Assembly: GCF_016907915.1 (NCBI RefSeq)
Contig: NZ_JAFBCW010000013.1
Location: 1-64,000 of the forward strand
From: Desulforadius tongensis
GTDB lineage: Bacteria > Bacillota > Desulfotomaculia > Desulfotomaculales > Desulfohalotomaculaceae
Direction: 5' to 3'
DNA: 64,000 nt
Below, one piece after another: positions 25,480-35,056 of this stretch. A program made the translations under genes and the position numbers. The notes beneath the pieces were generated by a model. That model was not told the DNA's origin, searched no databases, and saw only the letters and a list, made by a program, of their open reading frames with translations. Within the stretch, counting starts at the first letter, position 1. The number at the start of each line of letters is the position of its first letter.

Positions 25480-25506
25480 AACTGGGCGTGAGAAGGGAAT
25501 GATGGT

Positions 25507-26166
25507 GTGGATATATCAACTTTGATAACGCAGATATTACCGTTTTTAGCGGTAGGTGCTGTTGTAACGGTAAAGATTACGTTTTTGGCAGTGCTGCTTG
25601 GTTTTGCCATCGGATTGGTTTTTGGCTTAATGCGTTTATCCCGCAGTAGAATAATTAATTCCATTGCCAGGCTGTATATTTCACTGATCCGCGGCACCCC
25701 GCTGCTGGTGCAGATTTTCTTTGTTTACTTTGGCTTACCCAAAGCCATCGGTATCAGCATTGATCCTTTTTTTGCTGCCACCGGTACCCTGGGGGTGAAT
25801 GCCGGTGCCTATATAGCAGAGATTGTGCGGGCCGGAATACAATCCATAGAAAAGGGGCAGATGGAAGCGGCAAGATCATTGGGGATGAACCACTTCCAGG
25901 CCATGCGGTATGTTATTTGGCCCCAGGCCTTTAAAAGAATTGTACCCCCGTTAGGAAACCAGTTTATTATTACCCTGAAGGATTCATCGCTGCTGTCAGT
26001 TATAACGGTGGAAGAACTGACCAGAAAGGGACTAATTAAAATTGCCACAACCTTTGCTTCTTTTGAAATTTGGGCTTTGGTTGGTATAATGTACTGGATA
26101 ATGGTGCTGATAATTTCCCAGTGGGTTAACTGGACGGAAAAGAGGTTGAAGACCGGTGATCATTAA
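25507..26166 (+). CDS. Polar amino-acid ABC transporter permease (copy 2)
   Basis: This 219-residue HisM/GlnP-type permease starts at GTG 25507, 8 nt after GAAGGGA. It has the EAA loop [20 protein letters not shown] and [20 protein letters not shown], with about five helices. The stop overlaps the ATPase start by 11 nt, so the two are translationally coupled. It is a paralogue of copy 1 at 23766. Confidence 0.93.
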   Translation: MDISTLITQILPFLAVGAVVTVKITFLAVLLGFAIGLVFGLMRLSRSRIINSIARLYISLIRGTPLLVQIFFVYFGLPKAIGISIDPFFAATGTLGVNAGAYIAEIVRAGIQSIEKGQMEAARSLGMNHFQAMRYVIWPQAFKRIVPPLGNQFIITLKDSSLLSVITVEELTRKGLIKIATTFASFEIWALVGIMYWIMVLIISQWVNWTEKRLKTGDH

Positions 26167-26881
26167 GATTAAAGATTTATATAAAAATTTTGGCGATCTC
26201 GAAGTTTTAAAGGGTATTAACTGCTCCATTAAAGAGAAGGAAGTGGTGGTGGTTATTGGACCTTCGGGGTCGGGTAAGAGTACCTTTTTGCGCTGCATCA
26301 ACAAATTGGAAGAACCTACTTCCGGTACCATAATTATTGACGGTTATGATATTACCGACCCCCGAACTGATATTAATTATGTAAGACAGGAAGTGGGGAT
26401 GGTTTTCCAGCGTTTTAACCTCTTCCCGCATAAAACGGTGCTGGAAAACATTACGTTAGCACCTGTTAAAGTGCGCAATGTTTCCCAGGAAGAGGCTGAG
26501 AAAACCGCCAGGGAACTGCTGCAGAAGGTAGGCTTGTCGGACAAAGCTGAAGCCTATCCCAGTCAGCTGTCCGGCGGCCAGCAGCAGAGGGTGGCCATTG
26601 CCAGGGCTTTGGCCATGCGTCCCAAGATTATGCTGTTTGATGAACCCACCAGCGCGCTGGACCCGGAAATGGTTGGGGAGGTACTGGCGGTAATGAAACA
26701 GCTGGCCCGGGAGGGAATGACCATGGTGGTGGTGACCCACGAGATGGGCTTTGCCCGGGAAGTGGGTGACCGGGTGATTTTCATGGACGAAGGGCGGATG
26801 GTGGAAGAAGGTACACCGGAACAGATATTTAACAACGCCCAAAATCCCAGAACCCAGCTGTTTTTAAGTAAAATTTTATAG
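26156..26881 (+). CDS. Polar amino-acid ABC transporter ATPase (GlnQ/HisP type)
   Basis: This 241-residue ATPase starts at GTG 26156 inside the end of permease 2. Walker [11 protein letters not shown]-loop [12 protein letters not shown], signature LSGGQQQR, Walker [14 protein letters not shown] and the switch histidine in VVTHEMG are all intact. It is the only ATPase in the five-gene cluster, so it probably energises both binding-protein/permease pairs. A strong terminator follows. Confidence 0.95.
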   Translation: MIIKIKDLYKNFGDLEVLKGINCSIKEKEVVVVIGPSGSGKSTFLRCINKLEEPTSGTIIIDGYDITDPRTDINYVRQEVGMVFQRFNLFPHKTVLENITLAPVKVRNVSQEEAEKTARELLQKVGLSDKAEAYPSQLSGGQQQRVAIARALAMRPKIMLFDEPTSALDPEMVGEVLAVMKQLAREGMTMVVVTHEMGFAREVGDRVIFMDEGRMVEEGTPEQIFNNAQNPRTQLFLSKIL

Positions 26882-26911
26882 GAATGATAAAAAAGATGAA
26901 AAATGGAAAAT

Positions 26912-26956
26912 AAAAGGCGCGTGCAGCATGATAATGCTTACACGCGCCTTTTATTT
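26912..26956 (+). terminator. Rho-independent terminator
   Basis: AAAAGGCGCGTG (26912-26923) pairs with CACGCGCCTTTT (26941-26952), with an inner AGCAT/ATGCT stem, followed by a T-rich tail. It ends the amino-acid ABC operon. Confidence 0.92.
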
Positions 26957-27021
26957 TGTTCTGCAGTACAAAAGATCACCTGCTTTTTCATCCTCTGATG
27001 GGGTATGGGGGTCACGCCGTG

Positions 27022-27297
27022 TCAGCTTGCGGATTTAAACAGCTGCAGGTACTCTTCCCCCAGCTTGGTTAAAGAACAAATTTTGCTCTTTCCCTCGGAA
27101 GTAACATCAACCAAGCCCAATGCATATAACTGCATAATTATATGATCAAGCACCGCCCGTTTTACTCTGGCAGTTAGCGACAGTTCTTCTTTATTCATTT
27201 TTCCGTCGTCCATCAGCGCCCTTAAAACATTGTAGGCCTCATCGGGTAACCTGGTCTTTACACTTTGAAAATATTCGGTGATTGGTATTTCTGTCAT
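27022..27297 (-). CDS. Small winged-helix DNA-binding protein
   Basis: This 91-residue protein resembles a stand-alone winged helix: MNKEELSLTARVKRAVLDHIIMQLYALGLVDV looks like the helix-turn-helix and SKICSLTKLGEEYLQLF the wing and last helix. ATG 27297 has AAAGGAG about 13 nt upstream, a long spacing. It is transcribed downstream of the two fluC genes with a 76-nt gap. A regulatory role is likely but the target is unknown. Confidence 0.65.
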   Translation of the reverse strand: MTEIPITEYFQSVKTRLPDEAYNVLRALMDDGKMNKEELSLTARVKRAVLDHIIMQLYALGLVDVTSEGKSKICSLTKLGEEYLQLFKSAS

Positions 27298-27373
27298 GGG
27301 GAAATAATCACTCCTTTGGCATATTAGTTATTTTGCTAGCCATATTATTTCCCCGGCAGTGCGGTTCTATTCG

Positions 27374-27760
27374 TTAGTTACCCGTTGAAGCAAAAAATGG
27401 GGCCAGCAGAAAACCGGTGGTGGCGCAGAACAAACATAATACCACAGAGGACAGTACGTACAGCGTAAATAACATCATTCTGCCGCTTTTGTACAGCTGT
27501 AAAGACTCCAGTGAAAAAGTAGAGAAGGTGGTGAAAGATCCCATTATACCGCCGCCCAAAAAATACATTACGTTATTATCAATGAGGTTAAAATTATGGT
27601 TTAAACCGTACAAAAACCCTAAAATGAGAGAACCCAGTGCATTAACAATAAAAGTAGCCCAGGGAAAATTATTTTTTTTGGTGAATTGAAGGCGGCTAAC
27701 TGCATAGCGGCCGGTGGCGCCGATAAAACCTCCCATTCCAACCCAAAATATCGATGACAT
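27374..27760 (-). CDS. crcB: Fluoride channel subunit FluC/CrcB (second of a pair)
   Basis: This 128-residue, four-helix protein has the CrcB signatures GGFIGATGRY, NALGSLILGF and GGGIMGSFTTFSTFS, where the phenylalanines and the TTFSTF track line the fluoride pore. Its ATG overlaps the upstream paralogue's stop (TAATG), so the two are made together and probably form a heterodimer of opposite membrane orientation, as known for paired fluC genes in Firmicutes. GGAGGCAG precedes the start. Confidence 0.93.
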   Translation of the reverse strand: MSSIFWVGMGGFIGATGRYAVSRLQFTKKNNFPWATFIVNALGSLILGFLYGLNHNFNLIDNNVMYFLGGGIMGSFTTFSTFSLESLQLYKSGRMMLFTLYVLSSVVLCLFCATTGFLLAPFFASTGN

Positions 27761-28155
27761 TACTCTGCCTCCAGTGCTTTTTTCCTGTGATTAACAGCAT
27801 TTGCTGTCAGCATGCCCAGGGTGGCCAGCATTATTCCTCCCAGCAGGCTGATGATTATATATGCCAGCGCCGGTATATAACAGCCCTGATTTACCAGGTA
27901 CATAACTTCAACGGAAAAAGTGGAAAAGGTGGTCAAAGAGCCAACAAACCCCGTGGAAAGGGCCAAGCGTAAATTTTTATTTATCGGCCACAGGTTTAAA
28001 AATGCAATTAAGCCCAGTATATAACAGCCCAAAAAATTAACCGTTAATGTCTGCCAGGGGATTGTGCTGCTGTTGGCCGGGGTGATCATCAGGCTGACAA
28101 GATAACGGGAAATGGCTCCCAGCACCCCGCCCATTCCCACGTATAAATAACGCAA
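27760..28155 (-). CDS. crcB: Fluoride channel subunit FluC/CrcB (first of a pair)
   Basis: This 131-residue protein starts at TTG 28155, 6 nt after GGGAGGT; upstream in-frame starts lack a site. Motifs GGVLGAISRYLVS, NFLGCYILGL and GFVGSLTTFSTFS match CrcB. It exports fluoride together with the overlapping partner. A TATAAT (28182-28177 on the minus strand) lies about 20 nt upstream. I see no fluoride riboswitch in the 140 nt before it. Confidence 0.92.
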   Translation of the reverse strand: MRYLYVGMGGVLGAISRYLVSLMITPANSSTIPWQTLTVNFLGCYILGLIAFLNLWPINKNLRLALSTGFVGSLTTFSTFSVEVMYLVNQGCYIPALAYIIISLLGGIMLATLGMLTANAVNHRKKALEAE

Positions 28156-28296
28156 TTTTCTACCTCCCATGATTGTATTATAGCATATTATAGTTACTAA
28201 TTTCACAAAAACCTCCCGGACATGAACAACCTGCATTGAAATACCCGATTATGCTGGTTTATAATTAAATATAGAATAAATTAGTGGGAGTTGTCT

Positions 28297-31011
28297 ATGA
28301 AAAAATTACCTGCAGTTAATAAAACCAATGGTAAGAAAATATGGAAAGTTAAATCAACCAGTTCGCCCCTTAGAATTATACTTGCTAACCAGTTAAATAT
28401 ATCGGAAATATTGGCCCAGATGCTGATTAACCGGGGGATTCATACAGTGGAAGAAGCCCGGGCTTTTTTAAACAGCGGGCTGAATTATCTGCACGATCCC
28501 ATGCTGATGAAGGATATGGATAAAGCCCTGGCGGCGGTGATGAAATGCCTGAGAGATGGCCAGCCCATTTTAGTACATGGGGATTATGATGTGGACGGTA
28601 TTTCTGCCACCGCTCTGCTGGTAAATGCCCTGCATCGTTTGGGCGGCGTGGTGGATTATTACATTCCCCAGCGTGAGCAGGGATACGGGCTGCACGGTGA
28701 TACACTGCGCTGGGCAGCGGAGGAAGGTTACCGTTTGGTAATCACCGTCGACTGTGGAATAACCGCCCTGGAAGAGGCGGAACTGGCCGGGGAGTTGGGG
28801 TTAACCCTGGTAATTACCGATCACCATGAACCGGGTGAACAGTTACCCCGGGCGGAGGCGGTGGTAAACCCCAAAAGGCCTGACTGCCGTTACCCTTTTC
28901 AGGAACTGGCCGGTGTGGGAGTGGCCATGAAACTGGTACAGGCTGTTTATAACGAGGTGGAGCTGCCTAACCACGCCTGGTATGACCTGTTGGATGTGGC
29001 CTGCCTGGGTACGGTGGCCGATATTGTGCCCCTGTTGGGGGAAAATCGTATTATTGTAAAGCACGGTTTGGAGCAGTTAAGAATTAGTCCCAACCTGGGC
29101 CTGGCCGCTTTAAAAGAAGTAAGCGGTGTGGGCAACAGGCACATTAATACCGCGGACGTTGGTTTTGCCCTGGCCCCCCGGCTGAATGCCGCGGGGCGGG
29201 TGGCCGACCCCCGGTTGGGGGTGGAACTGCTTTTATGCCCGGAACCGGAACGGGCCAGGGAAATTGCCCGAAATTTGGATAAAAGTAATAAAGAACGGCA
29301 GAACATTGAAATGCAGGTATTAGAGGAAGCCCTGGCAATGATAGAGCAGCGGCCGGAATTTTTAGACCATAAGGTGCTGGTGCTGGCTGCGGAAAACTGG
29401 CACCCCGGCGTAATAGGCATTGTGGCCTCCCGGCTGCTGGAGCGTTATCACCGCCCGGTATTGTTAATTTCACTGGCAGGGGAGGAAGGTAAAGGTTCTG
29501 CCCGCAGTATAGATGGCCTTCACCTGTACAATGCGCTGGAATATTGTAAAGATCTTCTAACTAACTTTGGTGGTCACGAAAAGGCGGCCGGTTTTTCTAT
29601 TCCGGCTGAAAATGTGGACTGCCTGCGGCAGAAAATTAATGAATATGCAGACCGGGTATTGGATGAAGAATCCCTTTTACCCAGCATCACGGTGGATAAA
29701 GTGATATCCCTGGATGAGTTAACCGAAGATGTTGTGCAGGAGATGGCACTGCTGGCTCCCTTTGGGCACTGCAACCCGGGACCGGTGTTGGGAAGCCGGG
29801 AAGTTCAAATGCTTAACTGGCGTTTAGTGGGAGAGAATCAAAATCACTTAAAGATAAAAGTGCGTGATGACCGGGCGGTGCTGGACGGGATAGGCTTTAA
29901 TTTGGCTGCCTACGGGGAGATGCTGGCTGCCTGTGAAACGGTTGATTTGGCTTTTGTGCCGGAAATTAACGAGTGGAACGGCCGCCGTTCAGTGCAGTTA
30001 AAGGTTAAAGATATCTGCCGGCGGGCAGCCGTTCGCAGCGAGGGGATAAGCTGCCGGTATTTTTCTGAGGATTTGGCCCGCTGCGCCCAGGGGCTGCTGC
30101 AGAATAAAAGATTACGGCTTTCCAGCCCGGATTATTTATTGGAAAAATTGGAATTTTATAAACAAAATGGTCCGGTGGATGAGCCGGTTAAAGAAATGTC
30201 CACAGAATTTTGGCATCAAATTACGCTGCACGACCACCGGGAATGCCCCGATCGCCTGGGGACTTTAGTGAACATTATCGGCCACCGATCGGTGGTGATA
30301 CTGGTAAACAGCGGTTACCAGGTGATTGAGCTGGCCCATACCATTGCTTTGAGGAACCCGGAACTGGCTCATCGCATAGGCTATTTCTGCCGGGGAATGC
30401 CTGAAGAAGCGGCCAAATGTATCCGCAGCTTGGCCACCCCGGAGTCCGGCTTGGTGCTGGTAACCACCCCGAGATTAATTAAGAATTTAAACATTAAAGA
30501 TATGGGCAGGGTAATTCTTTATTACCCGCCTTTTAGTGCTAAAGATCTGCAAACTGCAGCCCAGGTAACAGGACTTAACGGTGATTTATACTTTATGTTT
30601 GGCACGGCGGATATTGCTGCTGCCACCAAGGCGCTGTCAACTTTAGCCCCGGAAAGGGACTGCCTGGTGGCCCTTTACCGGTATTTAATTCGGCGCGTGG
30701 GCATGAGTAAAGTGGTTGAATTGCCGGTAAATGAATTAATGGAGCCGCTGACGGAAGATGGCGGTGCCATGGTTGAGGACTATACCCTGGCTTTATCCAT
30801 GAGGATTTTTGCCGAACTGGGACTGCTTAAGTTTGCTTATAAGAACGGTATTTACCAGGTTAAAATGCTGCCCCGGCCCAGTCATAAACTGGATTTGGAG
30901 ATATCAAAAACCTTCCGCTGGACTAACAACATAGCATTGGAAGGACTGCAGTTTGTAACTATAATAGTTAGTGGAAATTTAAAATCTATTACTAAACTGC
31001 CATACTTATAA
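28297..31011 (+). CDS. recJ: Single-stranded-DNA exonuclease RecJ
   Basis: This 904-residue DHH-family 5'-3' exonuclease acts in recombination and repair. DHH motifs are GDYDVDGISATALL, VITVDCGI and VITDHHEPG. The DHHA1 part has GGHEKAAGFSI (~residues 425-435), followed by the OB domain. About 340 further residues form the C-terminal domain found in long Firmicutes RecJ proteins. ATG 28297 follows GTGGGAG; TTG 28291 is less likely. The genes apt and relA follow on the same strand, a common order in this lineage. Confidence 0.93.
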   Translation: MKKLPAVNKTNGKKIWKVKSTSSPLRIILANQLNISEILAQMLINRGIHTVEEARAFLNSGLNYLHDPMLMKDMDKALAAVMKCLRDGQPILVHGDYDVDGISATALLVNALHRLGGVVDYYIPQREQGYGLHGDTLRWAAEEGYRLVITVDCGITALEEAELAGELGLTLVITDHHEPGEQLPRAEAVVNPKRPDCRYPFQELAGVGVAMKLVQAVYNEVELPNHAWYDLLDVACLGTVADIVPLLGENRIIVKHGLEQLRISPNLGLAALKEVSGVGNRHINTADVGFALAPRLNAAGRVADPRLGVELLLCPEPERAREIARNLDKSNKERQNIEMQVLEEALAMIEQRPEFLDHKVLVLAAENWHPGVIGIVASRLLERYHRPVLLISLAGEEGKGSARSIDGLHLYNALEYCKDLLTNFGGHEKAAGFSIPAENVDCLRQKINEYADRVLDEESLLPSITVDKVISLDELTEDVVQEMALLAPFGHCNPGPVLGSREVQMLNWRLVGENQNHLKIKVRDDRAVLDGIGFNLAAYGEMLAACETVDLAFVPEINEWNGRRSVQLKVKDICRRAAVRSEGISCRYFSEDLARCAQGLLQNKRLRLSSPDYLLEKLEFYKQNGPVDEPVKEMSTEFWHQITLHDHRECPDRLGTLVNIIGHRSVVILVNSGYQVIELAHTIALRNPELAHRIGYFCRGMPEEAAKCIRSLATPESGLVLVTTPRLIKNLNIKDMGRVILYYPPFSAKDLQTAAQVTGLNGDLYFMFGTADIAAATKALSTLAPERDCLVALYRYLIRRVGMSKVVELPVNELMEPLTEDGGAMVEDYTLALSMRIFAELGLLKFAYKNGIYQVKMLPRPSHKLDLEISKTFRWTNNIALEGLQFVTIIVSGNLKSITKLPYL

Positions 31012-31034
31012 ACGATAGGGAAGGAGTTATTACG

Positions 31035-31553
31035 TTGGATTTAAAATCTGTAATAAGAGTGATACCTGATTTTCCCAAGCCGGGCATTAGTTTTAAGGAC
31101 ATTACTACTTTATTTAAAAACCAGGAAGCCTTTAGGTGGACGATAAAGCAGCTGGCCGAAAAGTGCCGTCATTTAAATGCGGACCTGGTGGCCTGCCCCG
31201 AAGCCCGGGGTTTTGCTCTAGGAGCAGCGCTGGCCTATGAACTGGGTACCGGTGTGGTGTTAATACGCAAGCCCGGGAAGCTGCCCGGTGAAGTGCTGCA
31301 GAGCAGATATGCCCTGGAATATGGAGAAGATGCATTAGAAGTACACAAAGATTCGATAAATGAAGAGCAGAGGGTTTTGCTGGTTGATGATCTGCTGGCC
31401 ACCGGGGGAACGGTGGCAGCGGCGGAAAACCTGGTAAGACAGCTGGGCGGCATAGTTGTAGGGGCGGCCTTTATAGTGGAGTTGACTGACTTAAACGGTA
31501 GAGACAAATTGGGCAGTTATGATATAATATCCCTTATTAAATATGACATTTAG
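31035..31553 (+). CDS. apt: Adenine phosphoribosyltransferase
   Basis: This 172-residue enzyme converts adenine and PRPP to AMP. The PRPP-binding motif VLLVDDLLATGGT (~residues 115-127), IPDFPKPGISFKDITTL at the N terminus and CPEARGF are classic Apt features. It starts at TTG 31035, 8 nt after GAAGGAG. It lies 23 nt after recJ and 50 nt before relA, the usual recJ-apt-relA order. Confidence 0.96.
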   Translation: MDLKSVIRVIPDFPKPGISFKDITTLFKNQEAFRWTIKQLAEKCRHLNADLVACPEARGFALGAALAYELGTGVVLIRKPGKLPGEVLQSRYALEYGEDALEVHKDSINEEQRVLLVDDLLATGGTVAAAENLVRQLGGIVVGAAFIVELTDLNGRDKLGSYDIISLIKYDI

Positions 31554-31602
31554 AAATTAAGGAACTGTTATTTATCATCTTAGGTAAACGGGAGGGATAA
31601 CG

Positions 31603-33786
31603 GTGTCCTTAACGGAAATTGTTGACAAAGTTAAAAGTTATAATCCCACAGCGGACATCGCCTTCCTCCGCAAAGCGTACCGTTATGCTGAATGGGCACA
31701 TTTCGGTCAAAAGCGAAACTCCGGTGAAGATTTTTTTATTCATCCCGTTGAAGTAGCTAAAATTTTAGCTGACCTGCATTTGGATACCAGAACACTGGTG
31801 GGCGGGCTGCTGCATGATGTGGTTGAAGATACCGGTGTAACACTGGAAGATATAAAGGCAGAATTTGGAGAAGATGTTGCTTTATTGGTTGACGGGGTAA
31901 CAAAACTAAAAAAACTGGAGTTTAAAACCAAGGAAGAGCGGCAGGCGGAAAATTTGCGCAAAATGTTTCTGGCCATGGCCAAAGATATCAGGGTGGTACT
32001 GATCAAATTGGCTGACCGGCTGCACAACATGCGTACATTGAAATACCAGTCAGAAGTTAAACAGCGGGAAAAAGCGGAAGAAACACTGGATATTTTTGCC
32101 CCGTTGGCTCACCGCCTGGGAATATACCGCATCAAGTGGGAACTGGAGGATATTTCCTTTAGATACCGTCACCCGGATGAATACTACAAGCTGAAGGAAC
32201 TGGTGGCGGCTACCAGAAAAAAACGGGAGGATTATATCCAGCAGGTTATTAATGATTTAAACCAGCGTTTGCGGGAAATGGGCATTAAAGCGGAAATAAC
32301 CGGTCGTCCGAAGAATTTTTACTCCATTTATAAAAAAATGAAAGACCAGAAAAAGGATTTTACCGAAATTTTTGATGTTCTGGCAGTGCGTATTTTAGTG
32401 GACACGGTGAAGGACTGCTACGCGGCCCTGGGAATTGCCCATACCATGTGGAAACCCATTCCCGGGCGGTTTAAAGATTATATTGCCATGCCCAAAACCA
32501 ACATGTACCAATCGCTGCACACCACAGTGATTGGTCCCAAGGGAGAACCCTTTGAAATACAAATTCGTACCTTTGACATGCACCGTACCGCGGAGTATGG
32601 TATTGCTGCTCACTGGCGGTACAAGGAAGGTAAACCGGCGGCCAAAATTGATGAAGCTGACCAAAAACTGGCTTGGCTGCGCCAGCTGATGGAATGGCAG
32701 AAGGATTTACGGGATGCCCGGGAGTTTATGGAAGGCCTGAAAATAGATATATTTTCTAACGCGGTGTTTGTATTTACACCCAAGGGGGATGTGGTGGAAC
32801 TGCCGGCAGGATCGGTGCCCATAGATTTTGCCTACCGCATTCACACCGATATCGGTCACCGCTGCATTGGTGCTAAAGTAAACGGGCGCATTGTACCCCT
32901 GGATTATAAACTTAAAAACGGCAATATTGTAGAAATTGTTACCAACAAAAACAGTGGACCCAGCCGGGACTGGCTGAATATTGTAAAAACATCCCAGGCT
33001 AAAGCCCGTATCCGCCAGTGGTTTAAGCGGGAAGAAAAGGAAGAAAATATTGTCAAAGGTAGGGAACTGATAGAACGGGAGATTAGAAAGCAGGACCTGG
33101 AATTATCGATTTTAAGAAATGAAAAACTGCTGGAGGTGGGACAGAAGTTCGGCCTGTTGAGCTTGGATGATATTTTTGCCGCTGTGGGCAGCGGTCAAAT
33201 TACAGCCTTGAATATTTTGGGGCGGTTGAAAGAAGAACTGGATATTGATACCAAAAAGATTATTACCACAGAGGATGTTTTATCCAAACAGAGCACTAAA
33301 GGGGAATGGGGCAAGCCCACCCAGGGTATCAGGGTAAAGGGGATTGATAACCTGTTAATCAGATTGGCCCACTGCTGCAACCCCGTGCCGGGGGATGAAA
33401 TTGTAGGCTATATTACCCGGGGTCGGGGTGTATCAATTCACCGGGCGGATTGCAGAAACCTGTTGGAACTGCAGCGGAATGAACCTGACCGGATGGTGGA
33501 AGTGGCATGGGACAAAGACTTCAGCTCCACCTTTCACGTTAAATTAGAAGTTTCCGGTATCGACCGGGCCGGCTTGTTAAGTGATGTGCTCAATGTACTG
33601 GTGGAGATGAAAATTAATACCAACTGGGTTACCGCCCGTACCAGAAAGGATAGAATGGCCACAATTGAGCTGGCTCTTCACTTAAGGAGCTTGGAACAGC
33701 TGGAGTATGTGATAAACAAAATAAAAAGAGTTAAAGATGTTTACGGTGTGCGCAGGATTGCAGGAGGTCAAACTGTGGTACACTGA
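31603..33786 (+). CDS. relA: Bifunctional (p)ppGpp synthetase/hydrolase RelA/SpoT
   Basis: This 727-residue Rel protein makes and degrades (p)ppGpp. The hydrolase domain has LLHDVVEDTG (His71-Asp72, Glu75-Asp76), indicating an active hydrolase. The synthetase domain has the MYQSLHTTVIGP motif. Then come a TGS domain (VFTPKGDVVELPAG), a zinc-finger-like LAHCCNPVPGDEIVGY and a C-terminal ACT domain. It starts at GTG 31603 after GGGAGGGA. Length and domain order match long Rel proteins of Firmicutes. Confidence 0.96.
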   Translation: MSLTEIVDKVKSYNPTADIAFLRKAYRYAEWAHFGQKRNSGEDFFIHPVEVAKILADLHLDTRTLVGGLLHDVVEDTGVTLEDIKAEFGEDVALLVDGVTKLKKLEFKTKEERQAENLRKMFLAMAKDIRVVLIKLADRLHNMRTLKYQSEVKQREKAEETLDIFAPLAHRLGIYRIKWELEDISFRYRHPDEYYKLKELVAATRKKREDYIQQVINDLNQRLREMGIKAEITGRPKNFYSIYKKMKDQKKDFTEIFDVLAVRILVDTVKDCYAALGIAHTMWKPIPGRFKDYIAMPKTNMYQSLHTTVIGPKGEPFEIQIRTFDMHRTAEYGIAAHWRYKEGKPAAKIDEADQKLAWLRQLMEWQKDLRDAREFMEGLKIDIFSNAVFVFTPKGDVVELPAGSVPIDFAYRIHTDIGHRCIGAKVNGRIVPLDYKLKNGNIVEIVTNKNSGPSRDWLNIVKTSQAKARIRQWFKREEKEENIVKGRELIEREIRKQDLELSILRNEKLLEVGQKFGLLSLDDIFAAVGSGQITALNILGRLKEELDIDTKKIITTEDVLSKQSTKGEWGKPTQGIRVKGIDNLLIRLAHCCNPVPGDEIVGYITRGRGVSIHRADCRNLLELQRNEPDRMVEVAWDKDFSSTFHVKLEVSGIDRAGLLSDVLNVLVEMKINTNWVTARTRKDRMATIELALHLRSLEQLEYVINKIKRVKDVYGVRRIAGGQTVVH

Positions 33787-33804
33787 CATTGGGGGTATTG
33801 AATT

Positions 33805-34254
33805 TTGCGTGCAGTGGTACAAAGGGTTACCAGCGGCTCTGTCACCGTTGAAAACCGGGAAGTGGGGGCCGTAAAAAAAGGGCTGGTGGTACTGCTGGGA
33901 GTGGGTAAAAATGATACCGATGCAGATGTGGATTACCTGGCAGAAAAAATAGCCCGGTTGAGAATATTTGAAGATGAGAACGGCAAGTTAAATTTATCTG
34001 TGCTGGATGTTGGCGGGGAAGTGCTGGCGGTTTCCCAGTTTACACTTTACGGGGACTGCCGCCGGGGGCGCCGTCCCAGTTTTTCCGGTGCGGCAGCGCC
34101 TGAAGCAGCCAACGAACTTTATCAGCAGTTTGTGCATAAGCTGCAGCAGCTGGGCCTGAAAGTGGCCACCGGCCGCTTTCAAACCCACATGGTGGTGAAT
34201 ATAGTAAACGACGGTCCGGTGACCCTGCTGCTGGACAGTAAAAAAGAATTTTAG
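33805..34254 (+). CDS. dtd: D-aminoacyl-tRNA deacylase
   Basis: This 149-residue Dtd removes D-amino acids (and glycine) mischarged on t[20 protein letters not shown] (~residues 77-93) and the C-terminal [15 protein letters not shown] are the two active-site signatures; the second carries the Gly-Pro pair that excludes L-substrates. TTG 33805 follows GGGGGTA. The relA-dtd pairing is standard in Firmicutes. Confidence 0.95.
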   Translation: MRAVVQRVTSGSVTVENREVGAVKKGLVVLLGVGKNDTDADVDYLAEKIARLRIFEDENGKLNLSVLDVGGEVLAVSQFTLYGDCRRGRRPSFSGAAAPEAANELYQQFVHKLQQLGLKVATGRFQTHMVVNIVNDGPVTLLLDSKKEF

Positions 34255-34311
34255 AAAGATTTAACTGGAGATTAGAAGATAATAACTAAAAAATTGTCTG
34301 GAGGAATACCG

Positions 34312-34932
34312 TTGATTGTTGAAGTATTACCTGTGGGACAGTTGGATGCCAACTGCTACATCCTGGCCTGTGAGGAAACCAAAGAAGCGGCTGTTATCGA
34401 CCCGGGTGGGGATGCGGAAGACATTTTGAATCTGCTGAACCTGTTGGCGGTAAAACCTAAATACATCATCTGCACCCACGGCCATGCGGACCATATTGCC
34501 GCGGTGGACCGGGTAAAAGCAGCAACGGGGGCGAAAGTGCTGGTTCACAGTGCCGATGCCGAAATGTTCGGTAACCCGCAAAAAAACTTATCTGTTTTTT
34601 TGGGCCAAAATGTTACCCTGCAGCCGGCGGATCAACTGCTGTGCGGGGGGGAGATAATTAAGCTGGGCAGCTTGGAGCTGGAAGTGATAAGTGTTCCCGG
34701 GCACACCGAGGGTGGTATTTGTATTAAAGTAGAAAACGCGGTATTTACCGGGGACACCCTGTTTGCCGGTTCCGTGGGCAGGTCTGATTTCCCCGGGGGA
34801 GATCACCGGCAGTTGATTAAAGGAATTAAAGAAAAGCTGCTTGTCTTACCCGGTGAAACCAGGGTTTATCCCGGGCACGGGCCGGATACATTAATAGAGC
34901 AGGAAAAAAGGCATAACCCCTTTATTCAGTAA
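34312..34932 (+). CDS. Metallo-beta-lactamase-fold hydrolase (glyoxalase II-like)
   Basis: This 206-residue protein has the di-metal motif THGHADHIAAVD (~residues 56-67), later ligands in VPGHTEGG, FTGDTLFAGSVGRSDFPG and a final YPGHGP. It belongs to the YqgX/glyoxalase-II-like group that hydrolyses thioesters such as S-lactoylglutathione analogues. TTG 34312 is 7 nt after CTGGAGGA. It follows dtd in the conserved relA-dtd-MBL-hisS order. Confidence 0.9.
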   Translation: MIVEVLPVGQLDANCYILACEETKEAAVIDPGGDAEDILNLLNLLAVKPKYIICTHGHADHIAAVDRVKAATGAKVLVHSADAEMFGNPQKNLSVFLGQNVTLQPADQLLCGGEIIKLGSLELEVISVPGHTEGGICIKVENAVFTGDTLFAGSVGRSDFPGGDHRQLIKGIKEKLLVLPGETRVYPGHGPDTLIEQEKRHNPFIQ

Positions 34933-34942
34933 GAAACTGAAA

Positions 34943-35053
34943 ATCCCGGCAGGTGAACATGCCGGGAAAAGGTGCTTAAGCCGGCGGGCTGAAGCGCTGG
35001 GGCTGGTTGATGAAAGAATTCCGGCCCCTATTGCGAAAGGCCGCCGGCTTAAG
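34943..35053 (-). terminator. Structured region: long-stem element plus terminator for the DUF896 gene
   Basis: CTTAAGCCGGCGG (34975-34987) and CCGCCGGCTTAAG (35041-35053) form a perfect 13-bp stem around 53 nt that contains a second GGGGC/GCCCC helix. Next to it CCCGGCA (34945-34951) and TGCCGGG (34960-34966) form a hairpin followed on the minus strand by TTTT. Read on the minus strand it lies directly after the DUF896 gene and most simply terminates it. The long stem is more than a terminator needs. Confidence 0.6.
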
Positions 35054-35056
35054 TAT

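Noticed and set aside
28156-28296. Fluoride riboswitch upstream of the fluC pair
   Set aside because: I looked for the conserved GGNGATGG and CTGATGA elements on the minus strand and did not find them.
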